A stretch of 39,415 bases of DNA from CAZSAT01 sp964604675. Lineage in GTDB: Bacteria; Myxococcota_A; UBA796; CAJQPC01. The first letter of the stretch is position 1; each line of letters opens with the position of its first letter. Shown in pieces: positions 30,846 through 39,415 of this stretch. The stretch spans positions 1-39,415 of the forward strand of contig CAZSAT010000066.1 in assembly GCA_964604675.1 (NCBI GenBank). Direction: 5' to 3'. The notes under the pieces are model-generated. The model did not search any database and was not told the origin of the DNA. It worked only from the letters and a program-made list of their open reading frames with translations. The position numbers and the translations under genes were made by a program.

Positions 30846-33800
30846 GTGGCGAGCACCCGGTCCCTCCCGCGCAAGCCGAGCCAGGCGCAGGTCGACGAGG
30901 CCGAGCTTCTCGGTGCTGATCTCAGCGGCTGCGTGCTGCGAGGTCTCGACCTGCGCGACCGCGACCTGTCGGGTTCGCGGCTGATCGACTGCATCCTGGC
31001 GGACGCGGACCTCTCGGATGCCGTGCTGGACGGGGCGGATCTGAGCGACACCGAGATCGATGGCGCCCGGTTCGAGCGCGCCAGCCTGCGTGGCGCGCGT
31101 CTGTGCCGTGCGCGCGGGGATCGGAGCCGCTTCGACCACGCCGTGCTCGACGGAGCCGACCTCACGGGTGCCGTGCTCGTCGCGCCGGTGTTCGAGGGGG
31201 CGAGTCTCGAGAGGGTCACGGGGCGGGACCTGCGCATCGAGCAGCTCGCCGGCGCGGGCGCTTGCCTGGACGGCGCCGCGCTGCGCGACGTGGTGGTCGA
31301 TGGCGGCACCTTGGCGGGTGGCTCCCTGAGGGGCGCCGACCTGGCGGGTGCGTCGCTCGTCCAGCTCGACCTCACCGGCAGCTCGCTGAGCGATGCGCGC
31401 CTCGGGCGTGCCCGCCTGGACCGGTGCGTGTTGGAGCGCACGGTGATGGAGGGCACACAGCTTCCGAAGGCCGTGCTGCGCGCGTGCAGCTTCGAGGGCG
31501 TGGTGCTCTCCGAGATCGACGCGTCGGGGGCCACGGTGCGCGACCCCTCCGCCCTCTCGCCGGACGCGGAAGCGCTCCTGCAGGCGGGCGGCGCTCGCCT
31601 CGGGCTCGGCGTCGTCGCTCGGCTCAAGCTCGCCTGGGCCGCCCGGCAGGAAGCGGCCGAGCAGGAGCGTCAGCGGAAGGAACGCGAGTCCGAGATCGCT
31701 CGCCAGCGCAGCGAAGCGGAGGCCGACGAGCGTCGGCGGGCCGACGAGGCGCTGCGCGTCGCCGAGGAGGAGCCGGCCGCGGTTCCCGCGCTGCGCACAG
31801 AGCCGGACACGGAGGAGGAGGACGTCGCGACGACCGCCTCGTCGGCGGATCCCGAGTCGAGGTCGGTCTCGCGCTCGGTCGGTGGTGCCCTGGCCCGACT
31901 CCGGACACGACGCGAGCGCATCGACGCGGACCTGGTCGTCGCAGGCGCCTCGCTGCGCGGTGCCGACCTCCGCGGCATCAAGCTTCGTGGGCGCGATCTC
32001 ACGGGCATCGACCTCCGGGAAGCCCGTCTCGAGGGCGCCAACCTCACAGGTGCCAACCTCCACGGTGCGCGGCTCGCGGGCGCGCGGCTCGACCGAGCGC
32101 GGCTCAAGGAGGCGGATCTCGGGCTCGCCATCGCGGATGGCGCTCGCTTCGAGGACGCCATCCTGGCCGGGGCCTGCCTGGAGGGCTTGCGGGCGCACGA
32201 TGCGAGCTTCATCGGTGCGGTGCTCAGCGGAGCGCGTTTCGGCGGGGCCGACCTCGCGCGCAGCGACTTCTCGGCGGGCCAGCTCGCCGACGTCGATCTC
32301 GCCGATGCGGACCTGAGTGGCACCCTCTGGGAGCAGGCGGACCTCGCCGGTGCCCAGCTCGACCAGGCGGTGGTCGCGGACGCCGAGATCGGAGGCGCAC
32401 TCGGGCTGTCGTCCACGGAGCTGGACGCCCTCCGTGCGCGCGGAGCCTTCGCGCCCGGTCTGGGCCTCGGCCGCTTCGGAGAGAACCTGGGCGCGTCGGT
32501 CGTGGCCCGTGGCGCGGCGGCACTCTTCGCGCTCGCCTTGGGCAGCTACCTGGTGACCCAGTACCTGGACAGCAGCTCGTTGTCGGAGGAGGACCTCGAG
32601 GATCTCGCCGCCCAGGAGGCGAGCGCGGGCGAGCTGGACCAGGCGGTGGCGCGCTACGCCGACCTCATCGAGCGCACGGAGCTCCCAGCGGATCGTGCGC
32701 TCTACCGCTTCGACCTCGCCACCCTGTACTCCGGGGCTGGCCTGCACGACGCCGCCATCGAGAGCCTGCGGGAGGCCACGGCGGAGGTCTCTGGCGACGC
32801 CGATCTCGGTCCCGAGGCACGCCTGCGCCTGGCGAAGGCCTTCGGCGCTGCGTCGCGACACGACGAAGCCGTTGCCGCTCTGGAAGCTCTGCTGTCGGAG
32901 GGAGAGGGCCTGCCGGCCGGTGTCGTGGCCAGGGCGTCCGTGGCGCTGTCGGACGAGTACGCGCGCATGGGCTTTCCCGACAAGGCGCTCGCGATGCAGC
33001 GGGACTTGCTGGACCGCTACCCGCACAACCCCGGGATGGTGCTGGCGATCCACATCTCTCGCTCCGAGATCCTGGAGGGTCGAGGCGAGTACGAGGCGGC
33101 GCGCGCGGCCCTCGACACCGTTCGTGAGTTCCCCCTCGACGACGAGCAGCAAGCGCGGCTCATGGAGGCCGAGGCTCGCCTGTTCGACCACATGGGCGAC
33201 ACGCCGCAGAGCCTCGCGATCTACCGAGAGCTGCTGACACGCTATCCATCGCATCCGGACGTGGCCGGCGACATCGTGATGCGCGTCGCCTCGCTGGAGG
33301 CACGCGGGGGCAGCCGCCAGGAAGCGCGTCGGTTGATCCAGCGCTTGCTGGAGCAGGAGGCCTCGCCGCGCAACCGCGCCAACGGCCGGCTGCTGCGCGC
33401 CCAGCTCGACGAGGACGAAGATCTGCTGGAGGCCGCGCGCGAGGGCTACCAGGGTGTGATCCAGGGTCACGCGGACGATCGGGAGGCCCTGGAGGCCGCG
33501 CGAGCTGGGCTCTTGCGGGTGCTGATCCGACTCGATCCGCAGGGTGACGAGCTGCGCGCGCTGGCGGACCAACAGGACCCCGGCCTCGCGGCACAGCTCC
33601 TGCTCGGGCGTGCCGACGCGGCTGCAGAGCGGGGTGAACGAGAGGAAGCGCGCTCGCTCTACCAGCAGGTCCTGGACGACTTCACCGAAGCCCCGGGAGC
33701 GGTGAGCACCGCCCACACGCGGCTCGCGGACCTCTACGTCGAGGAGGGCCGCTTCGGCGAAGCCGTGAACGCCTACCGCGCGCTCCTGGACGCGCCGCTG

Positions 33801-35741
33801 GACGAAGACGGTCGCGTGTTCATCGAGGCACGCATCGCGGACGCCCTGCGTCAGGCGGGGCGTCTCGAGGACGCGGCCACCGCGTACCGCTCGCTGATGA
33901 CGGGGGCACAGGCCGGCTCGGAGGCCATGTCGCTGGCACGTCTGGGCCTCGCTCAGGTCGCACAGGCGCGCGGCGACGTCGAGCGCGCGCGGCTCGAGCT
34001 CTCTCGGGTGGTGGACGAGACCGTCGATCCGACGCTCCAGGCGACCGCGCTGGAGGCGCTCGCCTCGAGCTACCTCGAGGCCGGGCAGGAGGAGGAAGCG
34101 CTGGCGGGTTGGCGTCGGTACCTTTCGGCTCTGCCCCCGGGTCACGAGGCGATCCTGCCCACCCGGCTCGAGATTGCTCGGATCCTGCAAGGCCGCGGGG
34201 AGATCCAGCGGGCTCGCGCGCTGTACCAGGAGCTCCTGGTGGACGCCGAGGCGTCTGGCCGTGACAAGCAGGTGCGCCTGGCACTCGCCGAGCTGCAAGA
34301 GGCCAGCGGAGACCATGCAGGGGCCCTGGCTTCCTGGCGGAGGCTGATGGAGGCCGAGCTGTCCGAACAGGACCGCACCGACGTGGTGCTCGGGCTCGGG
34401 CGTGCGTTGCTGGCGACGGGCGACGCCGCGGGCGCTCAGGCTCTCGGCGAGAGCTGGGCGTCCAGGATGTCCGCGCCGGCCGCCCAGGCCGCCCTGCTCG
34501 ACCTGCGGGTGCAGGCGCTGCGTGCGCTGGGCGACAATGCCCAGGCGGAGGTCCTCGCCGCGAGGCTGCTCGAGGTCGCGGCGGACGACGGCGACGCCGC
34601 GTTCTCGGCGAAGCTGCAGATGGCGATTGGGCGGCTCAACGAGGGGGATGCCGCAGGCGCGGTCAGGCTCTACGAGGAGCTCCTGGCGCAGGTTCAGGAC
34701 CGCCCTACGCAGGCCGCCCTGCGCGGGGACATCGCGCAGGCCTGGGCCGCGGGTGGCGACCCCGACGCTGCGCGTGCCGCGTGGGCGGCGCTGTCCCGGG
34801 ACTATGGCGACCTGGCGGAGGCGCGGTTCCGGGTCGGCATGGGCCTCGCGGAGCTCGATCGCCGATCCGGACAGCCCGAGGCGGCGGCGAGTCGCTACCG
34901 GGAGCTGGTGGCCCCGGATCCCGGTAGCGACACGTGGCGTCAGGAGCAGCTCGCCCAGACCTTGCTCGAGGCCGGCCAGGACGCCGAGGCGGAGGCGTTG
35001 TTCAAGGCCCTCGTGGCGTCGGGGAGCCTGCAGGCACAGCTGGCCGGCACGGCGGGGCTGGCGGGGCTGCTTCGCGCGCGTGACGAGCTCACTGCAGCGC
35101 GCGCGCTCTACCTGCAGGTCGCCCAGGACGCGACGGACCCAGGGCAGCGTGCATGGGCCACGCTGCAGGCCACCCAGGTCCTGGTGGACGAGGGCCGGCT
35201 CGACGACGCCTTCTTCGGATTCCGGGACCTCGCGGAGGCGGGCGACCCCGAGATCGTGCTCCAGGCGAAGCTGGGCATGGCCAACGTCTACCTCGACAAG
35301 GGCAAGCCCGACTCGGCGCTCGAGCGACTGGAAGCCCTCGATGGCGCCGCCATGGGGCCGGCCTGGGACACCGAGGTCGTCATGGCGCGGATCGCTGCCT
35401 ACGAAGCAACGGATGCCATGAGTGACGCCGCAGCCGCCGCAGAAGGCCTGCTCGCCCGATGGCCCGTCGATGACGATGTGCAGAGTCGCGGCCGCATCCG
35501 CCTCGCCGAGCTCCACGTGAGACTCAGCCGTCCGGACGACGCCTTGTCCCTGCTCGACGCGGTGCTCGGCGACACGGGTGACCGCTTCTACCAGGCGCTG
35601 GCGCTGCTCACGAAGGCCCAGGCCCTGCGGAGCGCAGGACGTGAGGGCGACGCGCGCGGTGTGTATCAGTCGGTCGTGGCCGACTACCATGACCAGGGCG
35701 AGCTGGTCGGCGTTGCGGAGGATGCGCTCAGCGGCGGCTGA
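30846..35741 (+). CDS. Giant pentapeptide-repeat / coiled-coil / TM / TPR protein
   Basis: 1631 residues. Residues about 19-235 are pentapeptide repeats of the A(D/N)LxG type (GADLSGCVLRGLDLRDRDLS). A highly charged Glu/Arg/Ala coil follows (about 265-310) and then an acidic linker. A second pentapeptide block spans about 358-518 (GASLRGADLRGIKLRGRDLT). One membrane segment lies near 551-575 (GAAALFALALGSYLVTQYL). From about 581 to the end there are some 30 TPR-like helical repeats (QAVARYADLIERTELPADRA, QSLAIYRELLTRYPSHPDV). By topology the pentapeptide part is probably cytoplasmic and the TPR part periplasmic, since no signal peptide precedes it. GTG 30846 is chosen because it immediately precedes the repeats; an upstream ATG at 30759 lies in the hairpin region. 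Function unknown: a scaffold linking two compartments is inferred. Confidence 0.85.
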   Translation: MASTRSLPRKPSQAQVDEAELLGADLSGCVLRGLDLRDRDLSGSRLIDCILADADLSDAVLDGADLSDTEIDGARFERASLRGARLCRARGDRSRFDHAVLDGADLTGAVLVAPVFEGASLERVTGRDLRIEQLAGAGACLDGAALRDVVVDGGTLAGGSLRGADLAGASLVQLDLTGSSLSDARLGRARLDRCVLERTVMEGTQLPKAVLRACSFEGVVLSEIDASGATVRDPSALSPDAEALLQAGGARLGLGVVARLKLAWAARQEAAEQERQRKERESEIARQRSEAEADERRRADEALRVAEEEPAAVPALRTEPDTEEEDVATTASSADPESRSVSRSVGGALARLRTRRERIDADLVVAGASLRGADLRGIKLRGRDLTGIDLREARLEGANLTGANLHGARLAGARLDRARLKEADLGLAIADGARFEDAILAGACLEGLRAHDASFIGAVLSGARFGGADLARSDFSAGQLADVDLADADLSGTLWEQADLAGAQLDQAVVADAEIGGALGLSSTELDALRARGAFAPGLGLGRFGENLGASVVARGAAALFALALGSYLVTQYLDSSSLSEEDLEDLAAQEASAGELDQAVARYADLIERTELPADRALYRFDLATLYSGAGLHDAAIESLREATAEVSGDADLGPEARLRLAKAFGAASRHDEAVAALEALLSEGEGLPAGVVARASVALSDEYARMGFPDKALAMQRDLLDRYPHNPGMVLAIHISRSEILEGRGEYEAARAALDTVREFPLDDEQQARLMEAEARLFDHMGDTPQSLAIYRELLTRYPSHPDVAGDIVMRVASLEARGGSRQEARRLIQRLLEQEASPRNRANGRLLRAQLDEDEDLLEAAREGYQGVIQGHADDREALEAARAGLLRVLIRLDPQGDELRALADQQDPGLAAQLLLGRADAAAERGEREEARSLYQQVLDDFTEAPGAVSTAHTRLADLYVEEGRFGEAVNAYRALLDAPLDEDGRVFIEARIADALRQAGRLEDAATAYRSLMTGAQAGSEAMSLARLGLAQVAQARGDVERARLELSRVVDETVDPTLQATALEALASSYLEAGQEEEALAGWRRYLSALPPGHEAILPTRLEIARILQGRGEIQRARALYQELLVDAEASGRDKQVRLALAELQEASGDHAGALASWRRLMEAELSEQDRTDVVLGLGRALLATGDAAGAQALGESWASRMSAPAAQAALLDLRVQALRALGDNAQAEVLAARLLEVAADDGDAAFSAKLQMAIGRLNEGDAAGAVRLYEELLAQVQDRPTQAALRGDIAQAWAAGGDPDAARAAWAALSRDYGDLAEARFRVGMGLAELDRRSGQPEAAASRYRELVAPDPGSDTWRQEQLAQTLLEAGQDAEAEALFKALVASGSLQAQLAGTAGLAGLLRARDELTAARALYLQVAQDATDPGQRAWATLQATQVLVDEGRLDDAFFGFRDLAEAGDPEIVLQAKLGMANVYLDKGKPDSALERLEALDGAAMGPAWDTEVVMARIAAYEATDAMSDAAAAAEGLLARWPVDDDVQSRGRIRLAELHVRLSRPDDALSLLDAVLGDTGDRFYQALALLTKAQALRSAGREGDARGVYQSVVADYHDQGELVGVAEDALSGG

Positions 35742-35743
35742 CG

Positions 35744-37411
35744 TCAGGGGTTCGGTGGACCTCGCCGGGGGACCCGCTCGGGCAACTCATCGCGTGGGAT
35801 GGCGAACACCTGGGCGCTGAGCGTGCGACCGCGCACCGAGGCCAGCGGCGTCCACGTCTCGGCCACCCAGGCGTCCATCGCCTTCCGGTGCTCGTTCCGC
35901 TCGTCGAACTCCTCCTTCTTGACGGCGACGTAGGCCAGTCCGCCCTCGCCGTCGCACTCCTCGTTCATGATGGCCAGGCACTCCCAGAAGCTGGCCGTGG
36001 AGCTGCCGAAGGGGCACGTGGTGAGCGGGCAATGCGCTCGCCCCGCCATGGCGGTGGACTCGCGGTGGGTGCTGGCGACGTGACCGCCCCGCTCGAAGTG
36101 TTCGCGCAGCGCCCGTCCGATCTTCCAGCCCTCGACATCCTGCAGCAACACCGGACGAGGGTTGAGGCTCGGCTGCGCCGTGGTCCAGGCGTCGTGTCCC
36201 CACCACGATGCCAGGACCAGCATGACGAGGCCGCTCGGCCAGCTCCGCGAGGCGCGCTCGAGGAGCGCATCGGCGGCAGCCGGGACCACGGCCGCGCCAC
36301 GGAAGACCAGCAGGATGACGATGGGAAGCAGGTTGTAGGTGTAGCGAGCCTCCGCTCCGGCGGCGCTGAGGAACGGAAGGGGCCCGAGGCAGAGCGCGAG
36401 GGTGAGGCCCATGGGAAGGCCTGCGAAGAGCCCTCCCAACCGATGGGGCGCGCCGGGAGCGCGCAGGAACAGGCCGACCGCGCCGAGCCATGGCAGCACC
36501 ATGCAGGCGACCCATGGCATCCACCCGGGACGGATGGCACGCCAGACGCCGATGATGGCGTCGTTCACGCTCCCAGGTCCCACCGATCCGAGCATGGCCT
36601 GGATGTCGGCCACGGAGAACGAGCGGTCGCTGCCCGCCGCGACCTCGGTCTTCTCGATGCCCTCGCCGATGTCGCGGAGGAGATCCGCCGCGTCGATCTC
36701 TGGAAACACCTGGTAGACCGCATGGACGGTCGCCACCGCGCCCGCTGCGAAGAGCAGGGTGCCGCCCAGCCGTGGCCACACCCGCCGGCCTGCGAGCAGC
36801 ACCAGCAGCAGCGGCGGGATGGCGTGTGCCAGGGTGGTGTAGTGCGACAGCATCGCGAGGCCGGCGATGGCCCCACCAAAGGGCGCCAGCCACCACCATC
36901 GGGCGCTCGCTGCGGCCGCCAGCATCGCGAAGGGCACCATGAAGGCCACGGTCGTGTCCACGCCGTAGCGGCGGGAAGCGTCCACCAGCACCACCGTCGA
37001 CGCCGTGACGACCCCGGCACCGAGACCCACGCCGCGCCCCCCTGAGAAGCGGCCGAGGCCGAAGATCACCACTGGGAGCAGCAGCATGAGCGCGTGGTTC
37101 ACCAGGTGGCCCGCCAGCACCACGTCGGGTTGGAGCTTCATCGTTGCTGCGGTCAGCAGCGTCCAGACGGGCATTCGGTGGCTGTCGAGCGCGTCGTAGC
37201 GGCCCTCGTCGAGGCGCAGCGCCGCTACCGCCCACTCGCCCGCGTCCGGTCCCGCCAGGAGCAGATCGTGGAACGACGCCCAGCCAGGGGTGCCCTCAGG
37301 GAGCGGCGGCGTGCCGAACACGGGACCGCTGGGCCAGGCGACGACCCCGATGGCGACGAGCACACCGATGCACGCCAGGTCCAAGGCCGCTCCGAGGAGA
37401 GCTCGCTTCAT
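35744..37411 (-). CDS. GT-C-like membrane protein (ArnT/PMT-like)
   Basis: 555 residues with about ten to twelve hydrophobic segments and a soluble C-terminal domain (from about 420) containing several Cys and GRAHCPLTTCPFGSSTASFW. The first luminal loop has Asp/Glu residues (GPDAGEWAVAALRLDEG) and DALDSHRMPVW, a layout similar to GT-C glycosyltransferases that use polyprenyl-phosphate sugars. The assignment is by architecture only. The ATG overlaps the stop of the upstream methyltransferase (ATGA). The stop codons of this gene and the convergent repeat-protein gene lie together in the palindrome CTGACGTCAG. Confidence 0.78.
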   Translation of the reverse strand: MKRALLGAALDLACIGVLVAIGVVAWPSGPVFGTPPLPEGTPGWASFHDLLLAGPDAGEWAVAALRLDEGRYDALDSHRMPVWTLLTAATMKLQPDVVLAGHLVNHALMLLLPVVIFGLGRFSGGRGVGLGAGVVTASTVVLVDASRRYGVDTTVAFMVPFAMLAAAASARWWWLAPFGGAIAGLAMLSHYTTLAHAIPPLLLVLLAGRRVWPRLGGTLLFAAGAVATVHAVYQVFPEIDAADLLRDIGEGIEKTEVAAGSDRSFSVADIQAMLGSVGPGSVNDAIIGVWRAIRPGWMPWVACMVLPWLGAVGLFLRAPGAPHRLGGLFAGLPMGLTLALCLGPLPFLSAAGAEARYTYNLLPIVILLVFRGAAVVPAAADALLERASRSWPSGLVMLVLASWWGHDAWTTAQPSLNPRPVLLQDVEGWKIGRALREHFERGGHVASTHRESTAMAGRAHCPLTTCPFGSSTASFWECLAIMNEECDGEGGLAYVAVKKEEFDERNEHRKAMDAWVAETWTPLASVRGRTLSAQVFAIPRDELPERVPRRGPPNP

Positions 37412-38193
37412 CCGTTGTCGACCTTCCAGCGTGTCTTCTTGATCATGCCGCGGAGGATGGCGAGGTCCTGGCGGTCGGGGTGTGCACGCTGCAGCAGGCC
37501 GCCGAGGAAGATGCGGACCATCTCCCGCGTGCGACCGAGCATGTACGGCGTCTCGGCGAGCAGGTCCAGACCCTCGTCCACCACCTCCCGCTGTTGGTCC
37601 AGTGTGGCGAGTGGCACGGGATCACGGCTTCGATCGACCGGTGCCCCACCGCTTCGGCGCCCCTGCCGCGTGGGCACCTCGGCCTCGAATCCCCGGTCCC
37701 GTGCTTCGGAGAACACGCACCAGGCGGTGACCAGCACGGCCTGGGCCAGGTTCAGCGAGGGCAACCCAGCCGTGGGGATCGACAGCAGCGCGCGGCAGTG
37801 GCTCAGGGCCTCGTTGTCCAAGCCGGCGTCTTCCTGTCCGAAGAGCACGGCGACCGGTCCCGGGCTGTCGAGCACATGGGCTGCGAGCTCGGGCGGCTCC
37901 CACACGGGCCAGTTGTAGCGCCGCGCTCGGGCCGTCGTGCCGACCGCCAGGGTGCAGTCGGCTACGGCCTCGCTCACCGTTGCAACGAGCTTCATCTCGT
38001 CGAGGATCGTGCGACCTGCCGACGCCATCCAGCGCGCACGCTCGAGGTCCAGGGCAGGGGGGTCCACCACCACCAGGCGCCGGAGCCCGGTGTTGGCCAT
38101 GGCACGGGCGACGGCGCCCACGTTGCCGGCGTGCTGCGGACGGACGAGGACCACGCGTGTGGTCTTCAGGGCCGTCCCGGGATCAGCTGCCAA
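37408..38193 (-). CDS. TrmJ-like SpoU-family RNA 2'-O-methyltransferase
   Basis: Methylates ribose in tRNA or rRNA using SAM. About 261 residues. The three SPOUT motifs are present: motif 1 VVLVRPQHAGNVGAVARAMA, motif 2 VAVLFGQEDAGLDNEAL and motif 3 SIPTAGLPSLNLAQAVLV. The C-terminal extension (TPYMLGRTREMVRIFLGGLL) is as in TrmJ, the enzyme for position 32 of tRNA. The start is unclear: TTG 38193 overlaps the dnaK stop, and GTG 38256 would add 21 residues within dnaK. No good ribosome site is seen for either, so coupling to dnaK translation is probable. Confidence 0.9.
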   Translation of the reverse strand: MAADPGTALKTTRVVLVRPQHAGNVGAVARAMANTGLRRLVVVDPPALDLERARWMASAGRTILDEMKLVATVSEAVADCTLAVGTTARARRYNWPVWEPPELAAHVLDSPGPVAVLFGQEDAGLDNEALSHCRALLSIPTAGLPSLNLAQAVLVTAWCVFSEARDRGFEAEVPTRQGRRSGGAPVDRSRDPVPLATLDQQREVVDEGLDLLAETPYMLGRTREMVRIFLGGLLQRAHPDRQDLAILRGMIKKTRWKVDNG

Positions 38194-39415
38194 ACAGGTT
38201 CTTGAACCAGCCGCTGACCTTGTCCCAGAGACCGGGATCCGAGGCTCCGGCGCCACCAGCCGATGCAGACTGCACCTTGCCGACGGCCCTCCGGACTTCC
38301 TTGTCCTTGTCGGCCTTGGCCGCTTGGTCCATCGCCTTCACGTCGTCGGGCTCGAGGCTCTCGGGTTCCAGCTCTTCGAGATCTTCGGCTGTGACCCCCT
38401 CGACTTCGTCGGCGAGGGCGCTGCGCGGCATGTCGAGGGCGCTCGGTGCGGCCGCTGCTTCGGCAGCCTTCTGCTTCGCCGCTGCGTCCTTCTTGCGCTT
38501 CTTCCGCTTCCGGTCTTTCTTGCCGAGCTTCAGCGTGGACTCGACGGTCTGGCCGGTGGCCTTGTCGCGGGCGGTGAGGTTGAGGATGCCTTCGCTGTCG
38601 ATGTGGAAGGTGACCTCGATCTGGACCTTGCCCTTGGGTGCCTGCCGGATGCCCGAGAACACGAAGGTGCCCAGGAGCTCGTTCTCGGCCACCCTGTCCG
38701 ACTCGCCCTGGTAGATCTTCAGCATGATCGACTTCTGGTTGTTCTTCGAAGTCGTCAGGGTCCGGGTCTTGTAGTCGGGGAGGGGCTGGTTCTTCGGGAA
38801 CAGCACGTGCATCGTGCCGTCGACCTTGTTGATGCCGATGGGCATCGGGAGGACGTCGAGGAGCGTGACGTCGCTCGGTTCCCTCCCCGCCAGGCTGTGC
38901 GACATGATGCTGGCGCCGATGGCCACCGCCTCATCGGGGTTGACGCTCTTCGAGAGCGCCTTTCCGAGGAAGTCGGTGGTCCGCTCCTGCACCAGGGGCA
39001 TGCGGCTCTGGCCGCCGACGAGGATCATCTCGTCGAGCTCTTCGACCGAGGTCGACGCCTCCCCCATGATCCGGCGGACGGTGTCGAGCGTGCGCTCGAC
39101 GAGGTCTTCGCACAGGGTGTTGAGCTCTTCGCGCGACAGCTCGACGTCGACATCGAGCGGCCCATCGTCGCCGCGGGCGATGAAGGGGATGTGGATGCGC
39201 GTGGTCTTGACCGAGGACAGCTCGATCTTGGCCATCTCAGCGGCATCGCGGATGCGCTGCACGGCGACCCGGTCCCACGACAGGTCGATCCCGTGCTCCC
39301 GGTGGAAATCCTCCAGCAGCTTCTGCATGATCCGGTCGTCGAAGTCCACGCCGCCGAGGAAGGTGTCGCCGCCGGTGGCGATGACCTCGAAGATGCGGTC
39401 CTTGATGTCGATGAC
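38183..39415 (-). CDS. Hsp70/DnaK-type chaperone, C-terminal part, runs off the window
   Basis: About 410 residues are visible, open to the right edge. The last part of the nucleotide-binding domain shows GGDTFLGGVDFDDRIM, RGDDGPLDVDVELSREEL, DEMILVGGQSRMPLVQE and NPDEAVAIGASIMS. The beta substrate-binding domain shows LLDVLPMPIGINKVDGTM, KNQPLPDYKTRTLTTSKNNQ and IDSEGILNLTARDKATGQ. Ordinary DnaK then has a helical lid of roughly 120 residues. Here it is replaced by a Lys/Arg run (GKKDRKRKKRKKDAAAK), an Ala/acidic region and a terminal amphipathic segment LWDKVSGWFKNLFGS. This is therefore a divergent Hsp70 and may not be the housekeeping DnaK. It overlaps the methyltransferase gene. Confidence 0.92.
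   Translation of the reverse strand, partial: VIDIKDRIFEVIATGGDTFLGGVDFDDRIMQKLLEDFHREHGIDLSWDRVAVQRIRDAAEMAKIELSSVKTTRIHIPFIARGDDGPLDVDVELSREELNTLCEDLVERTLDTVRRIMGEASTSVEELDEMILVGGQSRMPLVQERTTDFLGKALSKSVNPDEAVAIGASIMSHSLAGREPSDVTLLDVLPMPIGINKVDGTMHVLFPKNQPLPDYKTRTLTTSKNNQKSIMLKIYQGESDRVAENELLGTFVFSGIRQAPKGKVQIEVTFHIDSEGILNLTARDKATGQTVESTLKLGKKDRKRKKRKKDAAAKQKAAEAAAAPSALDMPRSALADEVEGVTAEDLEELEPESLEPDDVKAMDQAAKADKDKEVRRAVGKVQSASAGGAGASDPGLWDKVSGWFKNLFGS

Noticed and set aside
30714..35690. A 1658-codon open frame antisense to the repeat-protein gene
   Set aside because: The plus strand encodes clear pentapeptide and TPR repeats; the antisense frame is low-complexity Arg/Gln/Glu-rich and is a by-product of high GC and biased codon use.

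Overview
The window is about 39.4 kb of very GC-rich bacterial DNA, dense with genes and rich in GTG and TTG starts. A run of ten Ns at 1489-1498 shows that it is a scaffold, probably from a metagenome assembly. Content points to Myxococcota or a related former deltaproteobacterial lineage: a subtilase ending in a MYXO-CTERM-like tail, many acidic lipoproteins, a fibro-slime lipoprotein, and the dnaG-rpoD-tRNA-zinc ribbon-rnpB order. No phage, IS, CRISPR or conjugation genes are visible, so this is chromosomal backbone mixed with poorly characterised envelope genes.

Layout. 1-5161 (minus): a LigB-type ATP-dependent DNA ligase broken by the assembly gap, a neutral-ceramidase-like lipoprotein, a frameshifted lipoprotein remnant, a 155-bp multi-hairpin element and a GT1 glycosyltransferase. 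5167-8363 (plus): a PolX/PHP protein with a degraded polymerase site, coupled to a polytopic membrane protein. 8321-9780 (minus): alkylpurine DNA glycosylase and an alpha/beta hydrolase. 9814-13172 (plus): exported subtilase and two lipoproteins. 13157-13696 (minus): a DUF1643 protein. 13814-18569 (plus): four tightly coupled genes (unknown protein, thymidine kinase, exported discoidin/beta-propeller protein, lipoprotein), followed by an OPT-family transporter. 20393-23684 (minus): the fused malic enzyme/phosphotransacetylase MaeB and a protein with a histidine-rich tail. A small plus-strand gene follows.

24172-30605 (minus) is an information-processing block, transcribed murA-dnaG-rpoD-tRNA(CAT)-zinc ribbon protein-rnpB. 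Opposite it, 30846-35741 encodes a 1631-residue protein with two pentapeptide-repeat blocks separated by a charged coil, one membrane segment and about 1050 residues of TPR-like repeats. The right end (minus) holds an Hsp70 that runs off the edge and lacks the usual lid domain, a TrmJ-like RNA methyltransferase and a GT-C-like membrane protein.

Three things stand out: the pentapeptide/TPR membrane protein; the repeated use of extremely short, uncharged export signals such as MLMLIWLGC and MLLMLAAC; and the multi-hairpin element whose terminal repeat supplies the stop codon of the neighbouring glycosyltransferase gene. Several convergent gene pairs overlap or nearly touch, leaving no room for ordinary terminators.
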